From Pegea sp. RAD2-039 (lineage: Eukaryota > Chordata > Thaliacea > Salpida > Salpidae): 64,000 nucleotides of DNA. The notes under the pieces are model-generated. The model saw nothing but the letters and a program-made list of their open reading frames with translations, was not told the DNA's origin and ran no database searches. Where the stretch lies: NCBI GenBank assembly GCA_034620365.1, contig JAQGEQ010000175.1, positions 1,736,001 through 1,800,000 of the forward strand, read 5' to 3'. Of the stretch, positions 63,819-64,000 are shown in pieces. Every line of letters begins with the position of its first letter. Position 1 is the first letter of the stretch. The position numbers and the translations under genes are program-made.

Positions 63819-64000
63819 ATGAATTCTTCAAAGAAAACAATTTCAGCTAAAAATTCAAATGACCTGAGCTCTTCAGGAATCATTAACAAGCATTTGAGCT
63901 CAGCATTAGAAGAAAATGAAGATCATACATTTAATAAAAGTATGGATAGAGATGCAGTCAGAAGAAGGAGAAGCTCACGCGGCTGGAATAAAGTTTTACA
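63819..64000 (+). CDS. N-terminus of an unidentified, Ser- and Arg-rich protein (runs off the right edge)
   Basis: ATG at 63819 opens 60 codons to the window edge: a Ser/Lys/Asn-rich start (MNSSKKTISAKNSNDLSS), an acidic patch (EENEDH) and a basic cluster (RRRRSSRGWN). The arrangement resembles the disordered N-terminus of the kinetochore protein DSN1, where RR-x-S Aurora B sites lie near a Trp, but the match is short and this is only a suggestion. The acceptor-like site just upstream and the clean frame support a real gene. Confidence 0.55.
   Translation, partial: MNSSKKTISAKNSNDLSSSGIINKHLSSALEENEDHTFNKSMDRDAVRRRRSSRGWNKVL

Noticed and set aside
1..64000. CRISPR arrays, bacterial operons, rRNA or tRNA genes.
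   Set aside because: No regularly spaced repeats, no Shine-Dalgarno pattern, and no cloverleaf or rRNA core was recognised. The spliced genes show the DNA is eukaryotic.

Overview
The window is AT-rich (about 70-75 percent A+T), gene-poor animal DNA. Coding exons are small, flanked by GT/AG splice sites, and lie in long AT-rich introns. The gene set (parathyroid-hormone-receptor-like class B GPCRs, FANCE, mitochondrial DHODH, an SLC5-type transporter relic, a LINE) points to a metazoan, probably a bilaterian invertebrate. I cannot name the phylum. The exons I could join translate with the standard code.

Layout. Three paralogous PTH-receptor-like GPCR genes fill the first 48 kb: gene A on the minus strand (72-8891), gene B on the plus strand (23305-38611) and gene C on the minus strand (42088-48448). 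A and B are divergent across a 14.4 kb stretch with no recognisable gene, which holds two inverted copies of a hairpin-bearing repeat. B and C converge across 3.5 kb. I reconstructed the exons by hand: 13 for A, 17 for B and 17 for C. They join without frame breaks into proteins of 445, 706 and 700 residues. Intron positions and phases are shared, and several exon lengths are identical (61, 154, 95, 142 and 42 bp). B and C have a hydrophobic N-terminal exon, a cysteine-rich hormone-binding domain, seven membrane segments and a long cytoplasmic tail. Gene A has no leader exon, a shortened ectodomain and an early stop in its tail.

From 48.5 to 55.7 kb there are only unidentified exon-like blocks, the best at 50.0-52.1 kb on the minus strand, and a GC-richer island at 52.4-52.7 kb. 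A decayed C-terminal half of a sodium/solute cotransporter (SLC5 family) lies at 55.75-57.13 kb. It is followed by an intronless FANCE (57602-59026), a decayed non-LTR retrotransposon (about 59.9-61.3 kb), an intronless class 2 dihydroorotate dehydrogenase (62153-63361) and the first 60 codons of another gene that leaves the window at 64000. The genes of the right-hand 8 kb are unrelated housekeeping functions (DNA crosslink repair, pyrimidine synthesis). They share a splice-acceptor-like site 17-57 bases before the start codon, which suggests 5'UTR introns or spliced-leader trans-splicing.

Some ORFs in the raw sequence begin at TTG. I ignored such starts and used ATG and splice logic. Splice sites were placed by eye from consensus and from comparison of the three paralogs, so individual boundaries may be off by a few bases.
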